A DNA stretch of 64,000 nucleotides from Lachnospiraceae bacterium M18-1 (GCA_000403295.2 KE159605.1:676168-740167); one strand, 5' to 3'. Shown: positions 42,765 to 52,822, counted from the stretch's first letter. The notes: a model not told the origin generated them from the letters alone. A program made the numbers and translations.

Positions 42765-43465
42765 AGTATATCCAGCTCCTGCGTATTTAATGTCCGGTAT
42801 TCTCCCGGTTTCAGCGATTCGTCCAGTACAAGCGGCCCCATCCGCAGACGTTTCAGATACAGCACTTCTTTACCGACGGCCTGGAACATCCGTTTGACCT
42901 GATGAAATTTTCCCTCTCGGATGGTCAGCTCGACCTCTGAGATCTCTCCGGCTTCCAGAATATGCAATTCTGAAGGAAGGGTCCGTTTTTTTTCTCCGAT
43001 GTCCATGCCCTGACGAAAAGCTTCAGCATCTTCCCATGTGACTCTGCCCCGGATCTTTGCGAAATAGACCTTGTCCACGTGCTTTTTCGGCGAGAGCAGC
43101 CGGTGGGCCAGATCTCCGTCATTGGTAATGAGGAGAAGCCCCTCCGTATCCTTATCCAGACGCCCCACAGGAAACAAATCTTTCCGCATCCGGCTCTCGA
43201 TCAGATCCACGACACAGCGTTCTTTGGAATCCCCGGTCGCGGAGATCACGCCTGCGGGCTTGTTCAGCATATAGTATTCATACTCCCGGTAAGCTGCCGG
43301 CTGTCCGCAATACAGCACCTGGTCCGCTTTTGTATCTACCTTATGTTCCGGCTCCCGTACCGTCTGCGCGTTGATCTGGACCAGCCCCTTTCGGATTGCT
43401 TTTTTCACTTCACTCCGGGTCCCCAGTCCCATATCTGCCAGATATTTATCCAGACGCAGCTTCAT
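42758..43465 (-). CDS. RsuA-family rRNA pseudouridine synthase
   Basis: 235 aa. An N-terminal S4 domain (MKLRLDKYLADMGLGTRSEVKKAIRKG) leads to the catalytic domain with the Asp in PVGRLDKDTEGLLL and the HQVKRMFQAVG motif. Acts on a uridine in 16S or 23S rRNA. ATG 43465 is preceded by AAGGGG. It follows the RsmF-like methyltransferase gene, so two rRNA modifiers lie side by side. Confidence 0.92.
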   Translation of the reverse strand: MKLRLDKYLADMGLGTRSEVKKAIRKGLVQINAQTVREPEHKVDTKADQVLYCGQPAAYREYEYYMLNKPAGVISATGDSKERCVVDLIESRMRKDLFPVGRLDKDTEGLLLITNDGDLAHRLLSPKKHVDKVYFAKIRGRVTWEDAEAFRQGMDIGEKKRTLPSELHILEAGEISEVELTIREGKFHQVKRMFQAVGKEVLYLKRLRMGPLVLDESLKPGEYRTLNTQELDILC

Positions 43466-43479
43466 ATCTGTTCCCCTTC

Positions 43480-44859
43480 CTATGACATCCACCGCCAGCC
43501 CGGCAGATATTTATTTTTCAGCATCTGGGAGGCCAGCTTTCCGAAGCCCAGCGGATATCCGTCCACACAGACCAGATACCAGCCCTTTTCCCTGGCAGGA
43601 ACCAGATCCTCCACATCCAGGGTCTCCCCTTTCAGATAACGGATCACACGCTCGTCCTCCACGGAAAGGTCCAGAATATTTTTATAATCTTCCCTTTTCA
43701 GATACATGGCAAGAGCCTGTCCCGGTTCAAACCGGTTCTTCTTCAATTCACCCAGCAGCAGTCCGGAACGCAGGAACCGGATGCCCCGCAGTTCCGGCAT
43801 TCCTTCCGGCATGTAATAAACCCGGTCCTCCCGGATCTCCAGCCTTCTCAGATCCAGCTCCAGCCGCAGGCTCCGCAGAAATTCTTCCAGTTCCTCCGGA
43901 AGCTTCCTTTTTCCCGCAGTCTGGCTTCTTCCTGCCGGTATCTCCGGCCCCTTCTTTTTCAGTAATGCAAGAAAATGTCCCTCCCCATGTATCTTATGGG
44001 GGAAGATCCGGACAGTCTTCTCAAATTCCGGGCTTTTACTTTCCGTAAATTCCGGACGCCCGGGAGAAAATCCTGCTGCCCCTTCCATCTCACAGATCTC
44101 AAACTCCGGGCATTTCTTCATCAGATATTCTATGATCTGTTCATTTTCCCTCGGATCAAAGGTACAGGTGGAATAGAGAAGCATCCCGCCTGGCCTGAGC
44201 ATGGCTGCGGCCTGAACCACGATACTGCGCTGAAGCCTGGAAAAAAATTCCGGCCCGTGCTCCTCCCAAGCTTTGATCATCTTCTTTTCCTTCCGGAACA
44301 TTCCCTCCCCGGAGCAAGGGGCGTCGATCAGGATCTTGTCAAAAAATTCGGTAAAATGAGGCACCAGTCTTCCCGGCTCCTCGCTGGTCACCAGCACATT
44401 TCCGATTCCCAGAAGTTCCAGATTTTTCAGCAGTCCTCTGGCTCTGGAATTGCTGATATCATTGGCCACCAGCATTCCGGTCCCCAAAAGCTTTGCTCCA
44501 AGCTCCGTCGCTTTACCGCCGGGCGCCGCACAGACATCCAGCACCAGATCCCCCGGCTCCACAGGAAGCCTGCTGGCAGGAGTCATGGCGCTTGGTTCCT
44601 GAAGGTAATACAATCCGGCAAAATAATAAGGGTGCTTTGCCGGCTGCACATGTTCACCGTCATAGTAAAATCCGTTTGGAATCCAGGGGACCGGGATCAG
44701 CGGCCATGGAGCGATTTTTAAGAACTCTTCCACCGATATTTTATTTGTATTCACACGAAGCCCGTAATGGCGGGGTTCCTCAAAGCACTTCAGATATTGG
44801 TCATATTCCTCCTGCAGCAGAAGCCGCATTTTTTCTTCAAATGCTTCTGGTAATTTCAT
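43480..44859 (-). CDS. RsmF/NOL1-type rRNA m5C methyltransferase
   Basis: 459 aa SAM-dependent cytosine-C5 methyltransferase. The SAM site is LVLDVCAAPGGKATELG; the two catalytic Cys lie in LIDAPCSGEGMF and LLYSTCTF. A C-terminal RsmF-like/PUA-type region (about 320-459) recognises RNA. ATG 44859 is chosen for GAGG 7 nt upstream. The gene order methyltransferase, pseudouridine synthase, HAD hydrolase suggests one transcript. Confidence 0.93.
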   Translation of the reverse strand: MKLPEAFEEKMRLLLQEEYDQYLKCFEEPRHYGLRVNTNKISVEEFLKIAPWPLIPVPWIPNGFYYDGEHVQPAKHPYYFAGLYYLQEPSAMTPASRLPVEPGDLVLDVCAAPGGKATELGAKLLGTGMLVANDISNSRARGLLKNLELLGIGNVLVTSEEPGRLVPHFTEFFDKILIDAPCSGEGMFRKEKKMIKAWEEHGPEFFSRLQRSIVVQAAAMLRPGGMLLYSTCTFDPRENEQIIEYLMKKCPEFEICEMEGAAGFSPGRPEFTESKSPEFEKTVRIFPHKIHGEGHFLALLKKKGPEIPAGRSQTAGKRKLPEELEEFLRSLRLELDLRRLEIREDRVYYMPEGMPELRGIRFLRSGLLLGELKKNRFEPGQALAMYLKREDYKNILDLSVEDERVIRYLKGETLDVEDLVPAREKGWYLVCVDGYPLGFGKLASQMLKNKYLPGWRWMS

Positions 44860-44873
44860 GGTCATTCCTCTCT

Positions 44874-45728
44874 TTAATAAGCACACTTCACCCTGCGGTC
44901 TTCCACATAACGCAGGGGATAATAAGGATTCACGCTGATCTCCTGGTCTCCCTCTACCAGATAGATTCCCAGATGCAGGTGGACCGGAAAATTTCCGGTG
45001 GTCCCCTCCACCCTGCTGTAACCGGTGTCTCCCATGAAGCCAAGCAGGTCGCCGGCTTTCACAGAATCCCCTTCTTCGATATCCGAGTAAGAATCAAGAT
45101 GGGCATAATAAAAATAAGCTCCTCCGGGAGCCGTGATTCCCACCCGGTATCCGCCCTTTTCCAGCCACCCCTTGTGCAGGATGACCCCGTCCGTCATGCT
45201 GACTACAGGGTACAGCCCCCGTTCATTCGTGGAAGCCATGAGATCCGTCCCTTCATGCCCCCGCTTTCCTCCGTAATTCCTCTCAAACATCCAGGAGTCT
45301 TCAAAGGTCACCTCGGCCCGGACGTCATTGGACGGCTCCGGAATCGGAAAATACCGCAGATCGTTCCAGACTGCCCTGCAGGCATCCCGGTACATTTCCC
45401 ACCCCTGCTTTTCAGACCAGATTTTTTCCAGTCCGGAAAACGTCTCTCTCGAACAGGGATACCTGAAGTCCTCCTGTCCAAAGTTATTTTCCAGCCAGTA
45501 AAGCCCCAGGTCTCTTCCCGGGTCTTCGGACTCCCGGATATGCTCCAGCATCCCGGAATCCATCCTCTGCCTGCGGTATCCTTCTGATGCCAGTATGGTT
45601 TCATTTAATCTGCTGTAACGGCTCCTGGAAGTCAGGATATGCAGGTTCACCGCAAGAAAAAGGCAGAGAAACATACAATACAGCACATACCGGACGGCCG
45701 TTCTGTGAGCCGTCCGGTGTCCATGCAT
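44874..45728 (-). CDS. Membrane-anchored M23 (LytM) metallopeptidase
   Basis: About 284 aa. A basic N-terminus and one membrane span (about 14-34) place the enzyme outside the cell. A spacer is followed by the LytM domain with the zinc ligands His and Asp in RGHEGTDLM and His-x-His in PVHLHLGI, so it should be active on peptidoglycan cross-links. The start is uncertain: neither the ATG at 45728 nor an upstream TTG at 45782 has a good ribosome site. Confidence 0.85.
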   Translation of the reverse strand: MHGHRTAHRTAVRYVLYCMFLCLFLAVNLHILTSRSRYSRLNETILASEGYRRQRMDSGMLEHIRESEDPGRDLGLYWLENNFGQEDFRYPCSRETFSGLEKIWSEKQGWEMYRDACRAVWNDLRYFPIPEPSNDVRAEVTFEDSWMFERNYGGKRGHEGTDLMASTNERGLYPVVSMTDGVILHKGWLEKGGYRVGITAPGGAYFYYAHLDSYSDIEEGDSVKAGDLLGFMGDTGYSRVEGTTGNFPVHLHLGIYLVEGDQEISVNPYYPLRYVEDRRVKCAY

Positions 45729-45832
45729 TGCCCGTCGCTTCTTCCGAAAATAAATCCTTGCTTTGATGTCGCTTGTTTTCAAAAATATGTTGCCCCGGTT
45801 CGTTTTTTATACTATATGAGGCGGTTTTCGGA

Positions 45833-47275
45833 TTATTTACATCTCTTTAAAATTATTTTCAGGACATTCCAGATCTTTTCTGCAGAGGCAATCTCCAGCC
45901 GTTCATTGAAAGAATGTACGTCCTTCATATTCGGTCCGAAGGAAATGCAGTCCAGCTCCGGCTTCTTGCCGCTGAGCAGCCCGCATTCCAGCCCGGCATG
46001 GATCGTCGTGACTTCCGGACGGACTCCGAACACCTCTTCAAAAGCATCTGCAGCGATGGGACGGATCCGGGAATATTCCCTGTATGTCCATGCCGGGTAT
46101 CCGCTGTCGATATTCCATTTTCCGCCCAGCAGGTCCGCCAGGCAGATCAGACGGTCCTGAAATTCCTGCAGCTTAGAAGAGACGCCGCTTCTCACCAGCA
46201 CGAGGAATCGGACACTTTCCTCCCTGGTCTCTGCCACACCCAAGTTATCGGAGGTTTCCACCAGGCCTTTCAGGGAACGGCTGTATTCATCCACCCCGTT
46301 CGGACAATTCACCAGAAAGCCGATCACTTTTTTCATGGATTCTTCATTAAATACCTGATATTCCTTTTCCCCCAGCTCTGTGATCCGAATATCCAGCTCC
46401 GGCTCATCCGCGCCAAATTCAAGCTTCCATTCTTCCTTTATGGCCCCGATCATCCGGATTGCTTTTTCCGGATCCTGTACAACAATGCTGCTCTTACTAA
46501 CGGACGTGATCACATTCTCCCTCGCGCCGCCGCTGATCTCTGCAAGAAAAACCTCCTGTTCCCTGCACAGACGGTACATAAGCCGTCCCGCCAGCTTGTT
46601 GGCGTTGCCACGCTGCCGGTCGATCTCCACGCCGGAATGTCCCCCTTTGAGGCCGCAGATCTCCACCAGGAGCCCGCTTCCCTTTACCATGGTCTTCTGC
46701 ACCGGAATCTCGCAGGAAAAGCGGAAGCCTCCGGCGCATCCTGCGGTCAGCGTGTCGTCCTCCTCCGAATCCAGATTGAGCAGCATCTTTCCTTGGAGCC
46801 TGGACAGGTCGATATTGGCCGCGCCGTCCATGCTGACCTCCTCATCCACTGTAAAAAGCGCTTCCACCGGCGGATGCTCCAATGTGCTGCTGTCCAGAAC
46901 AGCCAGCGCCATAGCGATGGCGATTCCGTTGTCCGCTCCCAGGGTGGTATCCTTTGCCGTCACATATCCATCCTCCACCATCAGCTCCAGCGGATCTCTC
47001 AGAAAATCATGGTCCGAATGTTCTGTTTTTTCGCAGACCATGTCCAGATGCCCCTGGATAATGACGGGTTCGCTGTCCTCATATCCTTTCGTTCCCGGCT
47101 TTTTGATGATCACGTTATTCCACTCGTCCTGATACACGTCCAGCTTCCGGTCTTCTGCAAATCTCACGCAATAGTCGCTGATTCCCTTTGTATTGTAAGA
47201 TCCTCTCGGGATCCGGCTGATCTCCTCAAAAAAATGAAATACTTCCTTTGGCTCTATATTTTCTAATACCGCCAT
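45833..47275 (-). CDS. pepD: Aminoacyl-histidine dipeptidase (M20 family)
   Basis: 480 aa cytoplasmic zinc dipeptidase. Metal and catalytic residues are in IIQGHLDMVCEK, LGADNGIAIAMALAVL, TVDEEVSMDGAANID and the C-terminal TIHAGLECGLL. The lid domain lies between. It matches PepD/beta-Ala-His dipeptidase in length and order. ATG 47275 has AAGGGG 8 nt upstream. It diverges from ylbJ. Confidence 0.94.
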   Translation of the reverse strand: MAVLENIEPKEVFHFFEEISRIPRGSYNTKGISDYCVRFAEDRKLDVYQDEWNNVIIKKPGTKGYEDSEPVIIQGHLDMVCEKTEHSDHDFLRDPLELMVEDGYVTAKDTTLGADNGIAIAMALAVLDSSTLEHPPVEALFTVDEEVSMDGAANIDLSRLQGKMLLNLDSEEDDTLTAGCAGGFRFSCEIPVQKTMVKGSGLLVEICGLKGGHSGVEIDRQRGNANKLAGRLMYRLCREQEVFLAEISGGARENVITSVSKSSIVVQDPEKAIRMIGAIKEEWKLEFGADEPELDIRITELGEKEYQVFNEESMKKVIGFLVNCPNGVDEYSRSLKGLVETSDNLGVAETREESVRFLVLVRSGVSSKLQEFQDRLICLADLLGGKWNIDSGYPAWTYREYSRIRPIAADAFEEVFGVRPEVTTIHAGLECGLLSGKKPELDCISFGPNMKDVHSFNERLEIASAEKIWNVLKIILKRCK

Positions 47276-47419
47276 TTTGCTTTCCCCTTTCTGTTTCCTT
47301 TTATCTGCTTTTTATGCAGCTGTGAATCGCCGCCTCTTTTTCCATTTTGTCACAGCATACATAAAAAATCAACCAATTTCATATATCTTTAGTAATTATT
47401 CATTAAGGGAGGTTTCCGG

Positions 47420-48352
47420 ATGGCTCGAAATCTGAAAGGACTCGGAATCGTTCTGTTGTTCCTGATCATGCTTGTCTCTCCAAAGGCCGTCTTTGCAGGC
47501 GCAAGCGAGGGGCTTCTTCTTTGGTTCCAGATCATCCTTCCCACACTGTTTCCTTTTCTGCTTATCACAAACCTGCTCCTTGTTACCGGAAACATGCACC
47601 TGATCAACGCGGCCTTCGGCAGCTTCCTCACCCGGGTCTTCGGTGTCTCCCCTAACGGCAGCTTTGCCGTGGTCACAGGTTTTTTATGCGGCTATCCCAT
47701 GGGTGCCAAGACGGCGGCGGATCTGAGTGAATCAGGGTATATTTCCAGAGAAGAAGGCCGGTATCTCCTCTCCTTCTGCAACAATTCCAGCCCGGTATTC
47801 ATCCTGAACTATGTGGTATGGAAAACGCTGGAAACAGATGCCCTCCTGATCCCCACCCTTCTGATCCTGATGCTTTCCCCTGTCCTGGTCAGCTTTTTTA
47901 CCAGAACATGCTTTTTACATAAAAAGCACGGTTTTCAAAACCTGAAAAAATCTGGTTTTTCGAAAAACTCCTGGTCCTTCCAGGATATCGATCACTGCAT
48001 CATGGACAGCTTCGAGACACTTGTAAAGGTAGGCGGATATATCATCCTGTTTTCCGTCTTTCTGTCGCTGTTCGGATCTCTTCCGATAGATATACCCGGA
48101 ATTTCGGCGCTGCTGCCCCTTCTGGAAGTCACCAACGGCCTGGTCCTGCTCCGGGAAATGCACCTTCCCCTGCATATTTTATACCCCGCTGTCCTGGGGC
48201 TGACGTCCTTCGGCGGCTTCTGCGCCGCGGCACAGACCCAGTGCATGGTGCACAAAGCCGGTTTCCCGATCCTGCCCTATCTCACACAAAAACTGGCAGC
48301 CGCGCTGACTGCCAGTCTCATGGGTTCTCTCTATCTGTACATTGTCGGATGA
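47420..48352 (+). CDS. ylbJ: YlbJ-type sporulation membrane protein
   Basis: 310 aa with about eight hydrophobic segments and paired nucleoside-recognition (Gate) motifs, SFAVVTGFLCGYPMGAKTAADL and LGLTSFGGFCAAAQTQC. YlbJ is needed for resistant spores in B. subtilis, where it sits next to coaD (ylbI). Here it also lies close to coaD but on the opposite strand. ATG 47420 has GGGAGG 7 nt upstream. A transport role is likely; the cargo is unknown. Confidence 0.88.
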   Translation: MARNLKGLGIVLLFLIMLVSPKAVFAGASEGLLLWFQIILPTLFPFLLITNLLLVTGNMHLINAAFGSFLTRVFGVSPNGSFAVVTGFLCGYPMGAKTAADLSESGYISREEGRYLLSFCNNSSPVFILNYVVWKTLETDALLIPTLLILMLSPVLVSFFTRTCFLHKKHGFQNLKKSGFSKNSWSFQDIDHCIMDSFETLVKVGGYIILFSVFLSLFGSLPIDIPGISALLPLLEVTNGLVLLREMHLPLHILYPAVLGLTSFGGFCAAAQTQCMVHKAGFPILPYLTQKLAAALTASLMGSLYLYIVG

Positions 48353-48386
48353 AACCGCCTGTCCCGCAGGGACATCAGCCATACTG

Positions 48387-48968
48387 TCATTCCATCCCGC
48401 CCTGCTCATATCCTCCCCCATCCTCCTGGGGGATCGCCAGCTCTGCACGATTGTTCCGTACTACATCGTAACATTCCTGCAGGGAATTGATGAGGCCGTC
48501 GTACTTCGTCGTATAGCTGTCCAGCGTATGGCCGATGATACTCTCCGCATTGGCCATCAGGTCGTCCGTATACTGAATCGCACCGATCCGGATCGCGTTA
48601 GCATCAGCCGTCGCATTGTCCACGATCTCCTGAGCCTGGGCGGTGGCCTGGGTCACGATCTCATTGGCCTGAGCGTAAGCCTGCTGCATGATCTCATGCT
48701 CGCTGACCAGTTCATTGGTCTGCATCTGTGCTTCCTCGATCAGTGCATCTGCCTTTGCCTGGGCATCCGCCAGGATCGCATCCCGGTTCGCGATGATCTT
48801 CTGATAACGCTTGATCTCGTCCGGCGTCTTCATCCGCAGTTCCCGAAGAAGCTCGTCAAGATGTTCTTTATTTACGATGATCTTTGTGGTGGACAGAGGC
48901 TGATACTTGCAATCTCTGTCAATGTATTCTTCAATCTCTTCAATAATCTGCTCAATGCGGCTGCTCAT
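48387..48968 (-). CDS. Coiled-coil protein resembling V-ATPase subunit H/DivIVA
   Basis: 193 aa, almost all helical. Residues ~55-150 form a long Ala/Gln/Glu-rich coiled coil with repeated AQAxA units (LADAQAKADALIEEAQMQTNEL..., AQANEIVTQATAQAQEIV). Proteins of this kind are regularly found next to coaD in Lachnospiraceae and are labelled ATPase-like or DivIVA-like, but no function is shown. The tail EDGGGYEQGGME is flexible. It follows coaD by 76 nt. Confidence 0.75.
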   Translation of the reverse strand: MSSRIEQIIEEIEEYIDRDCKYQPLSTTKIIVNKEHLDELLRELRMKTPDEIKRYQKIIANRDAILADAQAKADALIEEAQMQTNELVSEHEIMQQAYAQANEIVTQATAQAQEIVDNATADANAIRIGAIQYTDDLMANAESIIGHTLDSYTTKYDGLINSLQECYDVVRNNRAELAIPQEDGGGYEQGGME

Positions 48969-49044
48969 ATTCTACACGCTCCTTTTCTCTTTCCGTTCCT
49001 TTCCTGCCGTCTTCCAGCAAGGTCCTATCCTCTCTATCATCTGT

Positions 49045-49554
49045 TCAATCCGGCTGCTTATCCTTTAAGCCCCTTCTCGCTCTCATCTTTTTTTCCAGTT
49101 CCCTGCTTACCGCTTCCGGCACAAACTGTGATGTATCTCCGCCAAATACGGCAATCTCTTTCACCGTTGTAGAACTTAAGTAAGAATATTCTATACTTGT
49201 TGTCAAAAACATCGTCTCTACACCCGGGCCGAGCTTATGGTTGGTCTGGGACATCTGCAGTTCATATTCAAAGTCCGTGATCGCACGTAATCCACGGATG
49301 ATCAGCTCCGCCTCCATCTTCTTTGCGAAATCGATCAGCAGACCGTCAAACGGTACAATCTCAATATTGTCGAATCCTGCAGACACTTCCTTTAACATTT
49401 TAACACGTTCCGTAACAGAAAACAACGGCATTTTCGCATTATTATTCAGCACGCCGACGATCAGCCGGTCTACGATCTTGCTGCTTCTTTTCATAATATC
49501 CAGATGTCCGAATGTAACCGGATCAAAGCTTCCCGGGTAAATGGCTTTTAACAT
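49045..49554 (-). CDS. coaD: Phosphopantetheine adenylyltransferase
   Basis: Makes dephospho-CoA from phosphopantetheine and ATP, 169 aa. Nucleotide motif [18 protein letters not shown] and the C-terminal SSTTVKEIA (ISSTxxR-like) are present; [17 protein letters not shown] is family-typical. Its start overlaps the rsmD stop by 7 nt, the conserved rsmD-coaD pair. Confidence 0.96.
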   Translation of the reverse strand: MLKAIYPGSFDPVTFGHLDIMKRSSKIVDRLIVGVLNNNAKMPLFSVTERVKMLKEVSAGFDNIEIVPFDGLLIDFAKKMEAELIIRGLRAITDFEYELQMSQTNHKLGPGVETMFLTTSIEYSYLSSTTVKEIAVFGGDTSQFVPEAVSRELEKKMRARRGLKDKQPD

Positions 49555-50117
49555 ATCTCTTCCTTTCCGGCTTTTTCCATAAAAACGTGCTTGTTTGTCT
49601 TGTAGACTTTTTCTTTCAGTAATGTAAATCCCAGTCCGTCCAGATAGGAAAAGTCTGTTTCTCTGGAGGCTTCCACAATGATCACCGTGTCCTCGTACAC
49701 GAGTGAAGATCCTGACAGATATTCCAGAACGCCCCGTTCCAATTCCTGATTGTAGGGCGGATCCATAAAGATATAATCAAAAGCCTTTTTTCCCTCCATC
49801 TGATACAGCGCCGTCATCACATCACGGTTCCATGTTACGGCTTTATTTTCCAATCTCGTAAACTTTAGATTCTCCTTGATGCATGCCATGGCTTTCGGAT
49901 TCTTCTCTACAAAAACCGCCTCCCGCGCACCACGGCTGAGCGCCTCAATGCCAATCCCGCCGCTTCCGCTGAACAGGTCCAAAAACATACAGTCATAAAT
50001 ATAGGGCGCTATCATATTGAACAAGGTCTCCTTGATCCGGTCCGTGGTCGGCCGTGTATCAATGCCGTCCAGAGTTTTCAGTTGTAATCTTCTCGCGCTT
50101 CCTGCTATGACTCTCAT
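49548..50117 (-). CDS. rsmD: 16S rRNA guanine-N2 methyltransferase RsmD
   Basis: 189 aa SAM-dependent methyltransferase acting on G966 of 16S rRNA. The start [18 protein letters not shown], the SAM motif [20 protein letters not shown] and the catalytic [10 protein letters not shown] are the RsmD hallmarks. ATG 50117 has GGGAGG 5 nt upstream. Confidence 0.95.
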   Translation of the reverse strand: MRVIAGSARRLQLKTLDGIDTRPTTDRIKETLFNMIAPYIYDCMFLDLFSGSGGIGIEALSRGAREAVFVEKNPKAMACIKENLKFTRLENKAVTWNRDVMTALYQMEGKKAFDYIFMDPPYNQELERGVLEYLSGSSLVYEDTVIIVEASRETDFSYLDGLGFTLLKEKVYKTNKHVFMEKAGKEEIC

Positions 50118-50133
50118 ACAGCCCTCCCTTTAC

Positions 50134-50219
50134 TATACAGAAAACCTGCCACTTGCAGCTTTTCTGCATACGATGGTATACAGAAAGCCTGCCTCCGGCA
50201 GCCTTTTTGCATGCGGTGG
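50134..50219. repeat. Two tandem 43-bp repeats upstream of rsmD
   Basis: Units 50134-50176 and 50177-50219 both start TATACAGAAA and end GCATACGATGG or GCATGCGGTGG, with about 75-80% identity. A decayed third unit follows. Each unit can form a small hairpin around CTGCC/GGCAG. No spacers, so not CRISPR. Confidence 0.65.
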
Positions 50220-50296
50220 TATTCAAAACAGCAGACCGCAGAACAGCCTGCCGTTTTGTATCATCATATATTTTCTGTAATCATGTGAATTTTAGC

Positions 50297-50336
50297 AGAA
50301 AAAAGCACTCAGGTCAATCCTAAGTGCTTTTTTCTT
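50297..50336. terminator. Bidirectional terminator after the SASP gene
   Basis: AAAAAGCACT / AGTGCTTTTTT stem with A- and T-runs on both sides, just past the SASP stop at 50358. Confidence 0.85.
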
Positions 50337-50357
50337 TTGCTATTTCGCATTTTTTTG

Positions 50358-50564
50358 TTATTTGCCAGCCATCTGCTTTTCCTGCTGTTCGATCATTTTC
50401 TTGACCATATAACCGCCGACAGAACCATTCTGTCTGGATGTCAGGTCACCGTTGTATCCGTCTGTCAACGGTACTCCCAGTTCGTCTGCTACCTCGTACT
50501 TAAACTTGTCAAGGGCTCCCTTCGCCTCCGGTACTGCTGCTCGATTAGATGAACGACTTGCCAT
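50358..50564 (-). CDS. Alpha/beta-type small acid-soluble spore protein
   Basis: 68-aa DNA-coating protein of the spore core that protects DNA and is degraded by GPR at germination. The conserved halves are ALDKFKYEVADELGVPL (containing the GPR recognition region EVADELG) and GYNGDLTSRQNGSVGGYMVKKMIEQ. ATG 50564 has AAGGAGG 9 nt upstream; the basic upstream reading is not protein. It should be under forespore sigma-G control, though no promoter was firmly identified in the AT-rich leader. Confidence 0.95.
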   Translation of the reverse strand: MASRSSNRAAVPEAKGALDKFKYEVADELGVPLTDGYNGDLTSRQNGSVGGYMVKKMIEQQEKQMAGK

Positions 50565-50704
50565 TTTAATTTTCCTCCTTTTGCAACTTTTTGTAACTTT
50601 ATCGTTACGTTTTCGTTTTCGTTTTTTTGTAACAAGTTGTTTTTTTGTTACAACCATATTATATGGAGGAATCCATCTTTTACACTGGAAGTTGTTTCCA
50701 GATT

Positions 50705-52765
50705 TTATAAAGTCGTTTCCAGTACATTCTGTGAGATTGTCTGCTCAAGCGCTTTTTTTAATCTGATATTCTCCGGCGCTTCGAGCCCCGGGTCCGCATC
50801 CAGTAACGCTTTTACAGCTTCGCTCGCTGCCTGCAGTATTTTTGCATCCTGAAACACATCGCCCAGCCGGAAATCCATCACGCCGCTCTGCCGGATTCCG
50901 AACAGATCTCCCGGACCGCGCAGCCGCAGGTCTTCCCCGGCAATAAAAAAGCCGTCATTGGATTTGTTCAGGATTTCCAGCCTTTCTCTCGTTTCCTCTG
51001 ATCTTGACGCGCTCATAAAAATGCAGTAGGACTGGTATTTTCCGCGTCCTACACGGCCCCGGAGCTGATGAAGCTGGGCCAGCCCGAACCGCTCTGAATT
51101 TTCGATCATGATCACGGATGCATTGGGAACGTCAATTCCGACCTCGATCACCGTCGTAGATACCAGGACCTGTATTTCATTTTTTGCAAATGCGTCCATG
51201 ATCTCATCTTTTTCCGCCTGCTTCATTTTTCCATGCAGATACGAAACCGCAATTCCCTTTCCCATAGCTTCCCTGACGATTTCCGTATAATCTGTCACAT
51301 TTTCCACTTCCAGGCTTTCGCTTTCTTCTACCATGGGGCAGATGATATAGCACTGTCTCCCGGAACAGATCTGCTTTCTCATAAAATGATAGGCAGTCTC
51401 CCGATATCCGGTATCTACCACGCAGTTTTTGATCGGCAGGCGGTTCTTGGGAAGCTCGCCTATCACGGAAATATCCAGGTCTCCATATAATATGATCGCC
51501 AGTGTCCGGGGAATGGGTGTGGCGCTCATCACCAGAATATGTGGGCATACGCCTTTTTCTGCCAGGCGTTCCCGCTGTTTAACGCCGAAGCGGTGCTGCT
51601 CGTCCGTCACCACCAGCGCAAGGCTATGATACTCCACTTTTTCCTGGATCAGGGCGTGGGTTCCTATGATCAGATCCGCCTCTCCGGAAGCAATCCGTTC
51701 ATAGGCCTCCTTCTTTTCCTTTCCTTTCATGGAACCGGTCAAAAGCTCCGCCCGCAATGGAATTTCATATTCTGCAAGCATGTTCCGGATATTCTCAAAA
51801 TGCTGTCTTGCAAGCACCTCCGTAGGCGCCATCATTGCAGCCTGATAACCGTTCAATCCTGCATATATCATGGCAAGCAGGGCAACAATGGTCTTTCCGG
51901 AACCCACATCTCCCTGTACGAGCCGGGACATCACATGGATGCCGGACATATCCTGCCGGATATCACGCCACACAGATTTTTGCGCGCCCGTCAGTTCATA
52001 GGGCAGCCGGTCCAGGAACTTCCCGATCAGCTCCTGATCCCGGAAGCAGTACGGATTGAGTACACGTTCCTTCTGTTCCTTCATCATGCGAAGTGAAAGG
52101 ATAAACATTAAAAATTCTTCAAAAACAAGCCTTTCCCTTGCATGATAAAATTCTTCCTTTGTATCCGGAAAATGAATCCCACGGATAGCCTCCTTATATT
52201 CTGCAAGGCCAAACCGCTCCACCAGCATTTCCGGCAGACTTCCTTCCCCCAGATCGGTTATCTCCACCGCCTGCCGGATGGCTTTCAAAACCGCGTTGTT
52301 GGTCAATCCGGAGGTCAGGGGGTATACGGGCTGCAAAGAAGTCCTTTTTTCTTCATATTTTATGCTGGGGTAAAAGATCTCCGGGTGCTCCATGACAAGC
52401 CCGTCCTTTTTCCGCACGATCCTGCCCCGCAGCGTGATCACTCCGCCCCGTGCCAGGGTGTTTCTCAAAAAAGGCATACGGAACCAGATGACCTTCAGGG
52501 TTCCTGTGAGGTCCTTTAGATAGAGGGTCGTGATCTGCATCTTCGGGCTTCCCGACACCTGTACCCTTCCGTAGATGGCCCCGGACACCGTCATGGTATG
52601 GCCCTCCTCGATCTCCCCGACCGCAACCGGATCCTCATATACCTCATATCCCCGGGGATAATAGCGGATCAGGTCTCCAACCGTATGGATCCCGACTTTT
52701 CCGAAGGTTTTCTCCGCTTTCTCTCCGATTCCCTTGATTTCCCTGATTCCTGATCTTTCGTCCAT
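50705..52765 (-). CDS. recG: ATP-dependent DNA helicase RecG
   Basis: Branch-migrating helicase that remodels stalled forks and Holliday junctions, 686 aa. The N-terminal OB wedge domain (about 1-230) is followed by the SF2 motor: Walker A VQGDVGSGKTIVALLA, motif II VVTDEQHRFGV, motif III MSATPIPRTLA and motif VI QLRGRVGRGKYQSYC. A TRG-type motif near the end is present. ATG 52765 has GGGAG upstream. Third gene after asp23 and fakA, separated by a hairpin. Confidence 0.97.
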   Translation of the reverse strand: MDERSGIREIKGIGEKAEKTFGKVGIHTVGDLIRYYPRGYEVYEDPVAVGEIEEGHTMTVSGAIYGRVQVSGSPKMQITTLYLKDLTGTLKVIWFRMPFLRNTLARGGVITLRGRIVRKKDGLVMEHPEIFYPSIKYEEKRTSLQPVYPLTSGLTNNAVLKAIRQAVEITDLGEGSLPEMLVERFGLAEYKEAIRGIHFPDTKEEFYHARERLVFEEFLMFILSLRMMKEQKERVLNPYCFRDQELIGKFLDRLPYELTGAQKSVWRDIRQDMSGIHVMSRLVQGDVGSGKTIVALLAMIYAGLNGYQAAMMAPTEVLARQHFENIRNMLAEYEIPLRAELLTGSMKGKEKKEAYERIASGEADLIIGTHALIQEKVEYHSLALVVTDEQHRFGVKQRERLAEKGVCPHILVMSATPIPRTLAIILYGDLDISVIGELPKNRLPIKNCVVDTGYRETAYHFMRKQICSGRQCYIICPMVEESESLEVENVTDYTEIVREAMGKGIAVSYLHGKMKQAEKDEIMDAFAKNEIQVLVSTTVIEVGIDVPNASVIMIENSERFGLAQLHQLRGRVGRGKYQSYCIFMSASRSEETRERLEILNKSNDGFFIAGEDLRLRGPGDLFGIRQSGVMDFRLGDVFQDAKILQAASEAVKALLDADPGLEAPENIRLKKALEQTISQNVLETTL

Positions 52766-52822
52766 TCTTTTCTCCCTATTTTTTTAGCCGCTCCGCCAGG
52801 AAGTCTGCTGCTTCGCGGGAAT

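Noticed and set aside
45914..47266. 450-codon plus-strand open frame
   Set aside because: Lies opposite pepD, which has all M20 motifs. Long antisense frames are common in this GC range and this one lacks a ribosome site and domains.
50134..50260. Repeats that could suggest a CRISPR array
   Set aside because: The units are adjacent without spacers and only two are intact; there are no cas genes in the window.
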